A stretch of 64,000 nucleotides of DNA from Flavobacteriales bacterium. GTDB taxonomy: Bacteria; Bacteroidota; Bacteroidia; Flavobacteriales_F; PHOS-HE28. The stretch lies in assembly GCA_019638115.1 (NCBI GenBank), contig JAHBUK010000003.1:186001-250000 (forward strand), read 5' to 3'. A program made the translations under genes and the position numbers. How positions within the stretch are numbered: position 1 is the first letter of the stretch; the number at the start of each line of letters is the position of its first letter. Below, piece by piece: positions 7,412 through 15,684 of the stretch. The notes beneath the pieces are model-generated. The model saw nothing but the letters and a program-made list of their open reading frames with translations. It made no database searches and was not told the origin of the DNA.

Positions 7412-7485
7412 ACATGTATAGGAACCCGTGAAAGCCTATACATGTCGGCAGTGACGTGTATAGGAAATGGCGTTTTTCTATACAT
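7412..7485. other. Two tandem hairpins built from TGTATAGG half-sites
   Basis: ACATGTATAGG (7412-7422) pairs perfectly with CCTATACATGT (7435-7445). A second copy, GTGTATAGGAAA (7456-7467), pairs with TTTTTCTATACAT (7473-7485) with one G-T pair. The four half-sites are spaced regularly, and the block is AT-rich within GC-rich repeats. It begins 12 bases after the SEC-C stop, so it could be a double terminator or a protein-binding site. Confidence 0.55.
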
Positions 7486-7536
7486 ATCGCCAAGGGTCAG
7501 AGGCGCCTGTTCAGGCTGTGGCGGGATGGGGGGACC

Positions 7537-7715
7537 GCGTGAGCGGGCGTAGCGGCAGCCCGGCGCAGGAAGGGCCATGCAGCCACGTGCAGCGAGGAGG
7601 CGACCGAAGGAAGCCACCGCAGCGCCGTGGATGCAGGCCCTGACAAGTCCGGCTACAGCGGAGCACGCGGCCCCGTGCGTTGGCCTTTGCGAGCCGGGGA
7701 AGGGGACACGCCCCC
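7537..7715 (-). repeat. Right arm of the large inverted repeat (partner 6796-7037)
   Basis: Reading the minus strand gives the same ordered blocks as the left arm, without the 19-bp palindrome. It starts near GCGTGAGCGGGCGTAGCGGC and ends with GGGGACACGCCC at about 7701-7713. Together with the hairpins at 7412-7485 and the 9-mers at 7720-7764 it fills the 440 bases between the SEC-C gene and dxs. Confidence 0.7.
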
Positions 7716-7719
7716 ATGA

Positions 7720-7764
7720 CCTCCCTCACCTCTTTCACCACTCTTACCCTCTTCACTTACCTCA
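7720..7764 (+). repeat. Five 9-mers of the CCTCYTTCA family
   Basis: CCTCCCTCA, CCTCTTTCA, CCACTCTTA, CCCTCTTCA and CTTACCTCA follow without gaps. This is the same family as the arrays at 5547-5591 and 5647-5700. It directly abuts the right inverted-repeat arm and lies 40 bases before the dxs promoter. Confidence 0.7.
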
Positions 7765-7803
7765 CCCGCATTTCCCCGACAGCCCCGTGAACCCCACGCC
7801 CGT

Positions 7804-7811
7804 TACCTTTG
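7804..7811 (+). promoter_or_regulatory. -7 promoter element for dxs (TACCTTTG)
   Basis: An exact match to TAnnTTTG, 30 bases before the dxs ATG. It separates dxs transcription from the repeats upstream. Confidence 0.65.
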
Positions 7812-7841
7812 TTCATTCCCCTGTACCGACCCCTTGTTGCC

Positions 7842-9782
7842 ATGAGCGCCCCCACCTACCCCCTGCTGGAAGGCATCCAGCTGCCCGCCGACCTGCGCGC
7901 GCTGCCCGAGGAGCAGTTGCAGCAGGTATGCACCGAGCTGCGCGATTTCATCATCGACGTGGTGAGCGTGAAGGGCGGCCACTTCGGCGCCAGCCTGGGC
8001 GTGGTGGAGCTGACCGTGGCGCTGCACTACGTGTTCAACACGCCCTACGACCAGCTGGTGTGGGACGTGGGGCACCAGGCCTACGGGCACAAGATCCTCA
8101 CCGGCCGGCGCGAGGTGTTCCACACCAACCGCATCTACAAGGGCCTCAGCGGATTCCCCAAGCGCAGCGAGAGCGAGTACGACACCTTCGGCGTGGGGCA
8201 CAGCAGCACCAGCATCGGCGGGGCGCTGGGCATGGCGGTGGCCAGCAAGCTGAAGGGCGAGGCCGAGCGCCAGTGCGTGGCCATCATCGGCGATGGGGCC
8301 ATGACGGCCGGCCAGGCCTTTGAGGCGCTGAACCACGCGGGCGGCGCCGGCACCGACATGCTGGTGGTGCTCAACGACAACTGCATGAGCATCGACCCCA
8401 ACGTGGGGGCGCTGAAGGAGTACCTGACGGACATCGCCACCAGCCACACCTACAACAAGGTGAAGGACGAGGTGTGGAACCTGCTGGGCAAGATGAGCAA
8501 GTTCGGGCCCAACGCGCAGGCCGTGGTGCAGAAGGTGGAGAACGCCGTGAAGGGCGCGCTGCTGAAGCAGAGCAACCTGTTCGAGAGCCTCAACTTCCGC
8601 TACTTCGGTCCGGTGGACGGCCACGATGTGGACCACCTGGTGAAGGTGCTGCGCGACCTGCGCGATATCCCCGGTCCGAAGATCCTGCACACCATCACCA
8701 AGAAGGGCAAGGGCTACGCACCGGCCGAGGCGGGCAGCCCCACCGTGTGGCACGCGCCCGGCCTCTTCAACAAGGAGACCGGCGAGATCATCAAGGTGGT
8801 GCCCAAGAGCCCGCAGCCACCGAAGTACCAGGACGTCTTCGGCCACAGCATCGTGGAGCTGGCCGAGAAGAACCCGAAGATCGTGGGGGTGACGCCCGCC
8901 ATGCCCACGGGCTGCTCGCTGAACATCATGATGAAGGCCATGCCCGACCGCGCCTTCGACGTGGGCATCGCCGAGCAGCATGCGGTGACCTTCAGCGCCG
9001 GCATGGCCACGCAGGGCATGGTGCCGTTCTGCAACATCTACAGCTCCTTCATGCAGCGCGCCTACGACCAGGTGGTACACGATGTGGCGCTGCAGAACCT
9101 GAACGTGGTGTTCTGCCTGGACCGCGGCGGCCTGGCCGGTGCCGACGGCCCCACGCACCACGGCAACTTCGACTTCGCCTACTTCCGCTGCATCCCCAAC
9201 ATGGTGGTGAGCGCGCCGATGAACGAGGAGGAGCTGCGCGACCTGATGTACACGGCCCAGCTGCCGGACCAGGGTCCCTTCAGCATCCGCTATCCGCGCG
9301 GCGAAGGCGTAATGACCGAGTGGAAGACGCCCTTCAAGGCCATCAAGGTGGGCACGGGCCGCAAGCTGCGCTCAGGCACGGACATCGCGGTGTTGAGCAT
9401 CGGCCACATCGGCAACCTCGCCGCCAAAGGAATCAACGCCCTCGAAGCCGAAGGCTACAGCGTGGCGCACTACGACATGCGTTTCGTGAAGCCGATCGAC
9501 GAGCTGCTGCTGCACGAGGTGTTCAGCAAGTTCAAGCACGTGATCACCGTGGAGGACCATGGCCTGCACGGCGGCATGGGCAGCGCGGTGCTGGAGTTCA
9601 TGGGCGACCACGGCTACGCCGCGCAGGTGAAGCGCCTGGCGATCCCGGACAAGTTCATCGAGCATGGTACGCAGCCGGAGCTTTATCGGGAGTGCGGGAT
9701 CGATGATGTGGCTGTTGTTGAAGCGGTGAAGGAGATGTTGGGGGAGAAGGGGGTGAAGAAGGGGGTGCGGGTGAGCGCGTAG
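7842..9782 (+). CDS. dxs: 1-deoxy-D-xylulose-5-phosphate synthase
   Basis: This thiamine-diphosphate enzyme condenses pyruvate with glyceraldehyde 3-phosphate, the first step of the MEP isoprenoid pathway. The 646 residues match the family length. Visible signatures are HFGASLGVVELTVALH and WDVGHQAYGHKILTGR (N-terminal substrate region), GDGAMTAGQAFEALNHAG followed by VVLNDNCMSIDPNVG (ThDP/Mg site), and GIAEQHAVTFSAGMA in the second transketolase-like domain. DRGGLAGADGPTHHG and PIDELLLHE lie further along. The ATG at 7842 (MSAPTYPLL) lies 30 bases after a TACCTTTG element; the longer frame would start inside the leader. The gene stands alone, with the zeta-toxin-like gene 9 bases downstream. 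Confidence 0.96.
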   Translation: MSAPTYPLLEGIQLPADLRALPEEQLQQVCTELRDFIIDVVSVKGGHFGASLGVVELTVALHYVFNTPYDQLVWDVGHQAYGHKILTGRREVFHTNRIYKGLSGFPKRSESEYDTFGVGHSSTSIGGALGMAVASKLKGEAERQCVAIIGDGAMTAGQAFEALNHAGGAGTDMLVVLNDNCMSIDPNVGALKEYLTDIATSHTYNKVKDEVWNLLGKMSKFGPNAQAVVQKVENAVKGALLKQSNLFESLNFRYFGPVDGHDVDHLVKVLRDLRDIPGPKILHTITKKGKGYAPAEAGSPTVWHAPGLFNKETGEIIKVVPKSPQPPKYQDVFGHSIVELAEKNPKIVGVTPAMPTGCSLNIMMKAMPDRAFDVGIAEQHAVTFSAGMATQGMVPFCNIYSSFMQRAYDQVVHDVALQNLNVVFCLDRGGLAGADGPTHHGNFDFAYFRCIPNMVVSAPMNEEELRDLMYTAQLPDQGPFSIRYPRGEGVMTEWKTPFKAIKVGTGRKLRSGTDIAVLSIGHIGNLAAKGINALEAEGYSVAHYDMRFVKPIDELLLHEVFSKFKHVITVEDHGLHGGMGSAVLEFMGDHGYAAQVKRLAIPDKFIEHGTQPELYRECGIDDVAVVEAVKEMLGEKGVKKGVRVSA

Positions 9783-9791
9783 TTTTGATGC

Positions 9792-10322
9792 ATGGCCAAG
9801 CGCGCCAAGCCTCAACCTCGCTGCATCATCATCGCAGGTCCCAACGGGGCGGGCAAGACCACGTTCTCCCGCAAGATCTTGACGGCCCAGCAGGGCATCC
9901 TGCACTTCGTGAACGCGGACCTGATCGCTGCGGGTCTCTCCCCCTTGCATCCCGAGCTCGCTGCACGTGCAGCAGGACGACTGCTGCTGTCGGAACTGGA
10001 TCGGCTTGCGGCGGCCAGAACCTCCTTTGCGCTGGAATCCACGCTGAGCGGAGTGACCTATCTGGAGCGTGTTCGACGAATGAAGGAAAGCGGCTATTCC
10101 GTGGAGATCATCTTCCTCAAGCTGAGCAGTGCGGACCTGGCCATCAAGCGTGTCGCCCACCGGGTGAAGCAGGGCGGCCATCATGTGCCTGCCGAGGATG
10201 TCCGTCGCCGCTTCGTGCGCGGATGGCGTAATTTTGAACGGCACTACCGCCCCTTGGCCGATGTTTGGGCGGTGTACGAAAACTCTGGACCCACACCTGT
10301 TCTGTTGGAACAACATCCATGA
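9792..10322 (+). CDS. Zeta-toxin-like P-loop kinase
   Basis: This 176-residue protein resembles the zeta/PezT family, whose toxins phosphorylate UDP-N-acetylamino sugars and block wall synthesis. The Walker A is AGPNGAGKTTF (residues 15-25). Asp43 in FVNADLIAAGLSP and Glu82 in FALESTLSG are in the positions of the catalytic Asp and of a conserved Glu/Thr segment. A C-terminal VAHRVKQGGHHVPAEDVRRRF supplies lid arginines. Its stop overlaps the next start (ATGA), so the two genes are translationally coupled. No epsilon-type antitoxin lies upstream, so this may be a non-toxic kinase of the family or a toxin whose partner is downstream. Confidence 0.75.
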   Translation: MAKRAKPQPRCIIIAGPNGAGKTTFSRKILTAQQGILHFVNADLIAAGLSPLHPELAARAAGRLLLSELDRLAAARTSFALESTLSGVTYLERVRRMKESGYSVEIIFLKLSSADLAIKRVAHRVKQGGHHVPAEDVRRRFVRGWRNFERHYRPLADVWAVYENSGPTPVLLEQHP

Positions 10323-10477
10323 GCAAGAAGCAGAAGAAAGCCGAAGCGGAAGCATTCCTGGATGCTGTTGGCAAGGCCATGAAAGCCGCCGCCAAGGAAG
10401 CCCGCCGCGTCGCCAAGATGCACGGGACCAAGGTGTGGGTGATGAAGGACGGTAAGATCGTGGGGCTGGATCCGTGA
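10319..10477 (+). CDS. Small basic protein coupled to the zeta-like kinase
   Basis: This is a 52-residue protein starting in the ATGA overlap with the kinase gene. The first 33 residues (SKKQKKAEAEAFLDAVGKAMK onward) form a Lys/Ala-rich amphipathic helix. The rest (GTKVWVMKDGKIVGLDP) looks like a beta-hairpin. The strict overlap suggests expression together with the kinase, and it could be an antitoxin or accessory subunit. I do not recognise a named family. Confidence 0.6.
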   Translation: MSKKQKKAEAEAFLDAVGKAMKAAAKEARRVAKMHGTKVWVMKDGKIVGLDP

Positions 10478-10540
10478 GCGGACAGAACCTCGGATCGTGT
10501 TCAGTATGCACGCGCCTTCGCGCTTGCTGCCTTATTGGAC

Positions 10541-10649
10541 CACTGATCCACACGGATGCACACGGATAGGTCCGGGCCATTGCATGGCATCGGGTCCTAT
10601 AGCGGTCCATGGGCGTTCATCCGTGTGTATCCGTGTCCATCCGTGGTTT
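10541..10649. repeat. Inverted 10-mer arrays (ACACGGATNN / ATCCGTGTNN)
   Basis: CCACACGGAT and GCACACGGAT (about 10548-10568) face TCATCCGTG, TGTATCCGTG and TCCATCCGTGG (about 10618-10647) across a 48-base core. The two sides are complementary and could pair. The arrangement parallels the 9-mer block at 5547-5700. Such ATCCGTGT repeats are known as dispersed intergenic sequences in several phyla. Confidence 0.65.
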
Positions 10650-10688
10650 GAGGGCATTCATGCATGCCGCAAGGCATGCGATGCCCTC
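10650..10688. other. Strong stem-loop with GCAA tetraloop
   Basis: GAGGGCAT pairs with ATGCCCTC, and GCATGCC with GGCATGC, around a GCAA loop, with a small asymmetric bulge between the two stems. The GNRA loop suggests an RNA structure. There is no T-tract on either side, so it is not an ordinary intrinsic terminator. Confidence 0.5.
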
Positions 10689-10721
10689 TACAGCCCCCCC
10701 GTTCCGTGTACCTTAGTGCGC

Positions 10722-10922
10722 ATGCCCGCCCCCCACAAACCCGAGATCCGCTTCGAGACCAAAGAGGAGAGCGACGCCCGGCGCGAGCAGGAGTTCCTGG
10801 CCTTGAGCCCGTGGGAGCGGTTGCGTTCCTTCCTGCGCGACATTGCGCTGCAAGCCGACCCGAACGAAAGCCCGGGCGAGCGCAAGGGCAACTTCATCAT
10901 CGAACGGCGCCGCAGTCCGTAG
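10722..10922 (+). CDS. Small conserved-type protein preceding a nucleotidyltransferase remnant
   Basis: This 66-residue acidic/basic helical protein contains IRFETKEESDARREQEFLALSPWERLRSFL and ends NFIIERRRSP. From memory, proteins of this kind sit directly upstream of small nucleotidyltransferase genes in Bacteroidota, and the remnant that follows fits this. The ATG at 10722 is 5 bases after TACCTTAG (10709-10716), a -7-like element. The open frame extends to 10497, but that part lies in the repeat block. Confidence 0.55.
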   Translation: MPAPHKPEIRFETKEESDARREQEFLALSPWERLRSFLRDIALQADPNESPGERKGNFIIERRRSP

Positions 10923-10923
10923 C

Positions 10924-11037
10924 GCTCATACCAGCGACCTCTTCGACGACCTCATCAACAGCAAGGTGAAGAGCGCACGGCCGAAAGACCTGCTGGACGT
11001 GTACGAGCTGCAGCGTAGAAAGCAAGGCCACGCTTGA
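10924..11037 (+). pseudogene. C-terminal remnant of a nucleotidyltransferase-like gene
   Basis: The frame from 10924 encodes about 37 residues ending in LFDDLINSKVKSARPKDLLDVYELQRRKQ and a TGA. The pattern LxxLIxxKxxxxRPKDLxDxxEL is typical of the C-terminal helix of nucleotidyltransferases of the DUF6036/AbiEii-like group. Nothing of the catalytic GSxxxxxxxxxxD part is present. The frame begins abruptly 1 base after the stop of the 66-residue gene, which is consistent with a deletion that removed the rest. Confidence 0.55.
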
Positions 11038-11065
11038 GCTGGTCCTTTTCGCCCCTCTTGCGCTG

Positions 11066-11073
11066 TATGTTCG
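11066..11073 (+). promoter_or_regulatory. -7 promoter element (TATGTTCG)
   Basis: Matches TAnnTTYG and ends 4 bases before the GTG at 11078. It supports that GTG as the start. Confidence 0.45.
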
Positions 11074-11077
11074 CTCC

Positions 11078-12592
11078 GTGTCCCGCAAGGCCTTTTTCGT
11101 TCTGCTGTTGGCATACCTGCTGAGCCTGGCGGTGCGGGCGCCGCATGTGGGCAGGCCGCTGAGCGCGCACCACGAGTTCTGCTCGGCGCTGGTGCTCATC
11201 TTCCTGGAGAACTGGCGAGATGGGGGCTTCGCGGAGCACAAGGGCTGCCCGGCCTCCAACTTTCCGGGTACCGCCGATCGTTACGTGTATTCGGAATCCT
11301 ACGCCTTTGCCACAAGCAACGGGGTGTTCTATTACCTCTCGCACACGCCGCTGTCCTACTACCTGCCGCACCTGCTCTTCACCTTGAGCGGCACAGCGCC
11401 CAACGCAACGGGCCTCACGCTCTTCAACCTTTTCTTCCACTTCACCACGGCCCTGTTGCTCTTCCAGGTGCTGCGCATCACCCTCGCCCGCGACGACCCT
11501 TCGGACTTGCCGCGCGTGCCCTTGGTCGGTGCACTCTTCTACCTCTTCATGCCAGCGCCGCTCTGGTTCCACGGCAATGCCTACATGGCGGACATGTTCG
11601 TGCAGAACCTCTGGGCGCTGCACCTGCTGGTGGCGGTCCTACTCTTCCAGCGGGGAGCGCCCTTTCGCCGCCGCGACCTTGCCCTCTATGCCTTCACGCT
11701 GGCGCTCACCGTCTACACCAACTGGCTGGGCGTTCTGATCGGAGTGGTGGGCTTCGCTTATGGGCTTTATCGCCTGCGGAAGGATGGGCAGCGTGCCTGG
11801 TGGCAGGTGCTGTGGTTCAGCGTTGCCGCTGTGGTCTTACCCTTGCTGCTTGTGGCCTGGCAATATGCGCAAGTGCTGGAGCCGGGCGCCTTGCTGAAGT
11901 ACCTCGCCTACCGCTTTCACGATCGCGCCACCATGGACTTCGTGGAAGGTGGGGCGCTCACACACCTTCGGCGCCTGGGTGGCAATTATGTGATGGGCTG
12001 GCTGCCAATGCTGCTGCTCATGGCCGGAGCGGGGCTGTTGCTGCAAGCGCGCAGGGGGCGCACCAGTCCCTGGCCGCAGAGCACTGCGCTCTTCGTGCTG
12101 CTCACTGCTGCACCGGTGGTGTTGGACCACGCGCTGTTGCTGAAGTATGCCGACCACGATTTCGCGGCGCTGAAAGGCGGCTTCTTCCTCTGCGGCATGG
12201 CGGCGCTGCTGGCCGAGCGTGTGCTGCGGCAGGCGGGTGAGCGCTGGCCTGCGCTGCTGCTGCCCGGCGCGGCACTGGGCTGTGCTTTGGGCGTGGCGCT
12301 CTTTTTCCGTTACAACCCGCTGCCCGATGGCGATTACGTGCGCTACGACCGCCAGCAGCGGTGGGGCTATGCCATTGCTGCGGAAGCGCAGGCCGATGAA
12401 GTGGTGTTCGCCTTGGGCTTCGATCCGGAGCCGCAGGTGCAGTGGTACGCGCGTCGCAACATCAAGCCGGTGGCCAGCGAGCAGGAAGCGATTGCCTTGC
12501 TGCAGCGCCGGGGCATGAAGGGCATCCTCTTCACACCAGCGGAGGGCGGGCTGGTGTACCGGCGCTTGGGCACGGTTCAGCGCAGCGAATAG
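11078..12592 (+). CDS. Polytopic GT-C-type membrane protein
   Basis: This 504-residue integral membrane protein has about ten hydrophobic segments. The first loop has the APHVGRPLSAHHEF motif, resembling the acidic, substrate-binding first loop of lipid-linked-sugar glycosyltransferases of the ArnT/PMT (GT-C) type. A periplasmic C-terminal part (about residues 430-504) follows the last segment. The expected role is transfer of a sugar from a polyprenyl carrier to an envelope component; the substrate is unknown. It starts with GTG directly after a -7 element. Its end overlaps the convergent gene by 16 bases. Confidence 0.7.
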   Translation: MSRKAFFVLLLAYLLSLAVRAPHVGRPLSAHHEFCSALVLIFLENWRDGGFAEHKGCPASNFPGTADRYVYSESYAFATSNGVFYYLSHTPLSYYLPHLLFTLSGTAPNATGLTLFNLFFHFTTALLLFQVLRITLARDDPSDLPRVPLVGALFYLFMPAPLWFHGNAYMADMFVQNLWALHLLVAVLLFQRGAPFRRRDLALYAFTLALTVYTNWLGVLIGVVGFAYGLYRLRKDGQRAWWQVLWFSVAAVVLPLLLVAWQYAQVLEPGALLKYLAYRFHDRATMDFVEGGALTHLRRLGGNYVMGWLPMLLLMAGAGLLLQARRGRTSPWPQSTALFVLLTAAPVVLDHALLLKYADHDFAALKGGFFLCGMAALLAERVLRQAGERWPALLLPGAALGCALGVALFFRYNPLPDGDYVRYDRQQRWGYAIAAEAQADEVVFALGFDPEPQVQWYARRNIKPVASEQEAIALLQRRGMKGILFTPAEGGLVYRRLGTVQRSE

Positions 12593-13524
12593 GTGCGGGT
12601 GTCGGTCTCGCGCACGCCCTTCACTTCCACGCTGCGCACCAGATGCAGGTGCTTGGTCCAAGCGCCGTTCAGGTCCACCACCAGGTCCATGCGGTCGTTG
12701 ATCTTGGCTGATGCAATGATGGAACGCATCTCGGCCATCTGCGCGGCACTGAGCCCTTCGCCACCCACCTCGCGGGCCAGCATGTCCAGGTCCTCCTCCA
12801 TGCCCTTGGGGTCGAGCTTCTGCTCCATGCGCATGGTGGCAAGTGCCTTGGCCGTGTCCAGCTTGGTCATGGTGAACTCCTGCTGGGCGCGCAGGGCCGT
12901 GCCACCGAAGGGACTGGGCACTTCGGCACGCACTTTCTCGGTCTTGTTCAACACGTATTCCACCCCGAAGGCGAAGAGCAGGTTACCGATGTCCTCCAGC
13001 GCGCTTTGGGCCAGTGCTTGGGTGCTGAGCACACCGGCGAAGGCGTTCTCCATCTGCCGGCGTTCGTCGGCGTTGCTGGCCATGTTCAGCACCTGGTCCA
13101 GCATGGCTTGGGCATGTTCGCTCACCTCGGCCTCGTTCACCAATGCGATGGGGATGCCGGTCTCATCGGTGGCGCAGAGCACGCGCATGCCATCGGTGGC
13201 CTTCATCAGCCGCTGCATCAGTTCGGCCGCGCGCGGGTCGTCGGGCATCTCGGCGCTCACGCGCAGGTCGCTGTAGCGGCACTCCACCAGGTAGGTGCTG
13301 TCGGTGGCGTCCAACACTTTCAGGGTGATGCGGTAATCCGAGGTGCCGGGCTTGCGACCCTCCTTCACGCGGTGCACATCGTACACCTGCACATCGCCGG
13401 GAAGCCAGTAGGCGATCACCCGCGCGGTGCGCGCGTCGACCACGTTCTGGCCCTGCGCCTGCCCACTGTGGAGCGCGGTCACCAGGCAGCAGGCCAGCAG
13501 GAGCAGGGCATGCACGTGGCGCAT
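12577..13524 (-). CDS. Exported protein of unknown function
   Basis: This is a 315-residue protein with a signal peptide (RHVHALLLLACCLVTALHSGQAQ). The mature part resembles DUF6263-type proteins: paired strands such as WLPGDVQVYDVHRVKEG, YRITLKVLDATDSTYLVECRY and a C-terminal MDLVVDLNGAWTKHLHLVRSVEVKG flank a helical middle. A periplasmic or outer-membrane-associated location is likely. The ATG at 13524 is used; a GTG two codons earlier is possible. It overlaps the convergent GT-C gene at the 3' end. It lies 14 bases downstream of accC's start side only by orientation: accC ends at 13539, so both could be on one transcript. Confidence 0.65.
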   Translation of the reverse strand: MRHVHALLLLACCLVTALHSGQAQGQNVVDARTARVIAYWLPGDVQVYDVHRVKEGRKPGTSDYRITLKVLDATDSTYLVECRYSDLRVSAEMPDDPRAAELMQRLMKATDGMRVLCATDETGIPIALVNEAEVSEHAQAMLDQVLNMASNADERRQMENAFAGVLSTQALAQSALEDIGNLLFAFGVEYVLNKTEKVRAEVPSPFGGTALRAQQEFTMTKLDTAKALATMRMEQKLDPKGMEEDLDMLAREVGGEGLSAAQMAEMRSIIASAKINDRMDLVVDLNGAWTKHLHLVRSVEVKGVRETDTRTYSLR

Positions 13525-13538
13525 GAGCACGGTGGCGA

Positions 13539-14882
13539 TCAGCCCTTCTTGATCTCGAAGTCCTCCAGGAACTTCGTGGTGAAGTTGCCGGCGCGGAACT
13601 GTTCGTTCTGCAACAGTTGCAGATGGAAGGGGATGGTGGTGTGGATGCCCTCGATCACGTATTCGCTCAGGGCGCGCTCCATCTTTGCCAAGGCCTCCTC
13701 ACGGGTCTGTGCGCTCACGATCAGCTTACCGATCATGCTGTCGTAGTTCGGCGGAATGGTGTAGCCGGCGTAGGCATGGGTATCCACCCGCACGCCATGG
13801 CCGCCGGGGCTGTGGTAGCTGGTGATCTTGCCGGGGGTGGGGCGGAAGTTGTTGAAGGGGTCTTCCGCATTGATCCGGCACTGGATGCTGTGGCGGGTGG
13901 GCTCGTAGTTGAGGCCGCTGATGGGGATGCCGGCAGCGATCTTGATCTGCTCACGGATCAGGTCGTAGTCGATCACTTCCTCGGTGATGGTGTGCTCCAC
14001 CTGGATCCGCGTGTTCATCTCCATGAAGTAGAAGTTGCGGTCCTTGTCCACCAGGAACTCCACGGTGCCCACGCCCTCGTAGTTCACGCTGGCGGCGGCC
14101 TTGATGGCGGCTTCGCCCATTTTCTTGCGCAGGGCCTTGGTCATGAAGGGGGAGGGAGTCTCCTCCACGAGCTTCTGGTGGCGGCGCTGGATGGAGCAAT
14201 CGCGCTCGCTCATGTGGCAGAAGGTACCGTACTGGTCGCCCGCGATCTGGATCTCGATGTGGCGGGGCTCCAGAATGTATTTCTCCATGTACATGCCGGG
14301 GTTGCCGAAAGCAGCTCCAGCCTCCTGACTGGCCTTCTCGAAGGCTTCATCGAACTCTTCCTCCTTCCACACCAGGCGCATGCCCTTGCCGCCACCACCG
14401 GCGGTGGCCTTCAGGATGACCGGGTAGCCGATGCGCTTGGCCTCCTTCTTGGCGATCGCGAGGTCGGTGACCAACCCCTCGGTACCGGGCACGCAGGGCA
14501 CACCAGCCGCGATCATGGTGCTCTTGGCCGTGGCCTTGTCGCCCATGGCCTCGATCTGCTCAGGCAGTGCGCCGATGAACTTGATGCCATGTTTCTGGCA
14601 AAGGCGGCTGAACTTGGCGTTCTCGCTGAGGAAGCCGTAGCCGGGGTGGATGGCGTCCGCGTTGGTGATCTCCGCCGCCGCGATGATCCGCGACATGTTC
14701 AGGTAGCTGTCCTTGCTGGGGGGCGGGCCGATGCAAACGGCTTCGTCCGCGAAGCGCACGGGCAGGCTGTTCTTGTCGGCGGTGGAATACACGGCCACCG
14801 TCTTGATGCCCATTTCGCGGCAGGTGCGGATCACACGCAGGGCGATCTCGCCGCGGTTGGCTATGAGGATCTTCTTGAACAT
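13539..14882 (-). CDS. accC: Acetyl-CoA carboxylase, biotin carboxylase subunit
   Basis: This 447-residue ATP-grasp enzyme carboxylates the biotin on AccB using bicarbonate, the committed step of fatty-acid synthesis. It begins [25 protein letters not shown], with the N-terminal fold of the family. The glycine-rich ATP loop is [14 protein letters not shown], and the carboxylation site is [17 protein letters not shown] followed by [14 protein letters not shown]. The size is standard. It lies downstream of accB in the fatty-acid operon, with a 151-base gap that holds a short ATCTGCG repeat. Confidence 0.96.
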   Translation of the reverse strand: MFKKILIANRGEIALRVIRTCREMGIKTVAVYSTADKNSLPVRFADEAVCIGPPPSKDSYLNMSRIIAAAEITNADAIHPGYGFLSENAKFSRLCQKHGIKFIGALPEQIEAMGDKATAKSTMIAAGVPCVPGTEGLVTDLAIAKKEAKRIGYPVILKATAGGGGKGMRLVWKEEEFDEAFEKASQEAGAAFGNPGMYMEKYILEPRHIEIQIAGDQYGTFCHMSERDCSIQRRHQKLVEETPSPFMTKALRKKMGEAAIKAAASVNYEGVGTVEFLVDKDRNFYFMEMNTRIQVEHTITEEVIDYDLIREQIKIAAGIPISGLNYEPTRHSIQCRINAEDPFNNFRPTPGKITSYHSPGGHGVRVDTHAYAGYTIPPNYDSMIGKLIVSAQTREEALAKMERALSEYVIEGIHTTIPFHLQLLQNEQFRAGNFTTKFLEDFEIKKG

Positions 14883-14980
14883 GGACTAAAGGGATCGTTC
14901 GGATGGGATCGTTCGTGCGTTCACCAGTTCAGGCAGGTATCCGAAAGTAGGCATGGGCATTTGCGCAGCGGTAGCGAGCA

Positions 14981-14998
14981 CATCTGCGCCATCTGCGG
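14981..14998 (+). repeat. Two-unit CATCTGCGC repeat between accB and accC
   Basis: CATCTGCGC and CATCTGCGG are direct 9-mers in the accB-accC spacer. They are similar in style to the other short-period repeats in the window but of a different sequence family. Confidence 0.35.
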
Positions 14999-15033
14999 CT
15001 GCTGAACTCGCATCTCCCTGCGGCTCGTTCGGC

Positions 15034-15513
15034 CTACGAAGGGTCGACCAGGAACAACGGCTGGTCGTACTCCACGGGCTTGGCGTCGTCCACCAGCACC
15101 TTCACGATCTTGCCGCTCACCTCGCTCTCGATCTCGTTGAAGAGCTTCATGGCCTCGATGATGCAGATGGTCTTCCCGGCCTTCACCTCGTCGCCCACGT
15201 TCACGAACACGGGCTTGCCGGGTCCTGCAGCGCGGTAGAAGGTACCGATCATGGGTGCCTTGATGGTGATGTACTTGCTGTCCTCGGTGGCGGCCGGAGC
15301 GGGTGCTGCTGGTGCTGCTGGAGCAGGTGCCGGGGCTGCCGCCACCGGTGCGGGTGCAGCAACGGCCGGAGCGGCCTGTGTGATCACCTGCACTTCCTTC
15401 TTGGAAGCGGCGGTCTTGATGGTGATCTTGAAGTCCTTCTGCTCGATCTCCACCTCGCTCACGCCGCTCTTGGACACGAACTTGATCAGGTCCTGGATCT
15501 GGGTTAGGTTCAT
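15034..15513 (-). CDS. accB: Biotin carboxyl carrier protein
   Basis: This is a 159-residue carrier subunit of acetyl-CoA carboxylase. The N-terminus (NLTQIQDLIKFVSKSGVSEVE) is the usual AccB helix. A flexible Ala/Pro-rich linker covers about residues 45-75. The biotinyl domain ends the protein, with Lys123 in IIEAMKLFNEIES as the biotin site. The ATG at 15513 is chosen because the longer frame (to 15651) adds a Thr/Lys-rich stretch that AccB proteins lack. It lies in the operon yceD-rpmF-plsX-fabH-accB-accC. Confidence 0.95.
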   Translation of the reverse strand: MNLTQIQDLIKFVSKSGVSEVEIEQKDFKITIKTAASKKEVQVITQAAPAVAAPAPVAAAPAPAPAAPAAPAPAATEDSKYITIKAPMIGTFYRAAGPGKPVFVNVGDEVKAGKTICIIEAMKLFNEIESEVSGKIVKVLVDDAKPVEYDQPLFLVDPS

Positions 15514-15684
15514 CGCTCGGGTTGTCTGTTTACCGGTGCTTTCCGGGTGAAAGGTAGTTGCTTGTCCGACAGGCTTGTCACCGCGGGTCGTCGTGCGGTT
15601 GGCCGTTGGCTGTTGTACCGCACTTGGATCTTTCTTCGTGGCTTTCTTCATCGTTCAGGAACAGGCAGAAAAGCCTGTTCGACA

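Noticed and set aside
7803-9161. 452-codon open frame antisense to dxs
   Set aside because: Shadow frame of dxs; no start signal or family resemblance.
13617-15005. 462-codon frame antisense to accC
   Set aside because: Shadow of accC; the minus-strand product is unmistakable.
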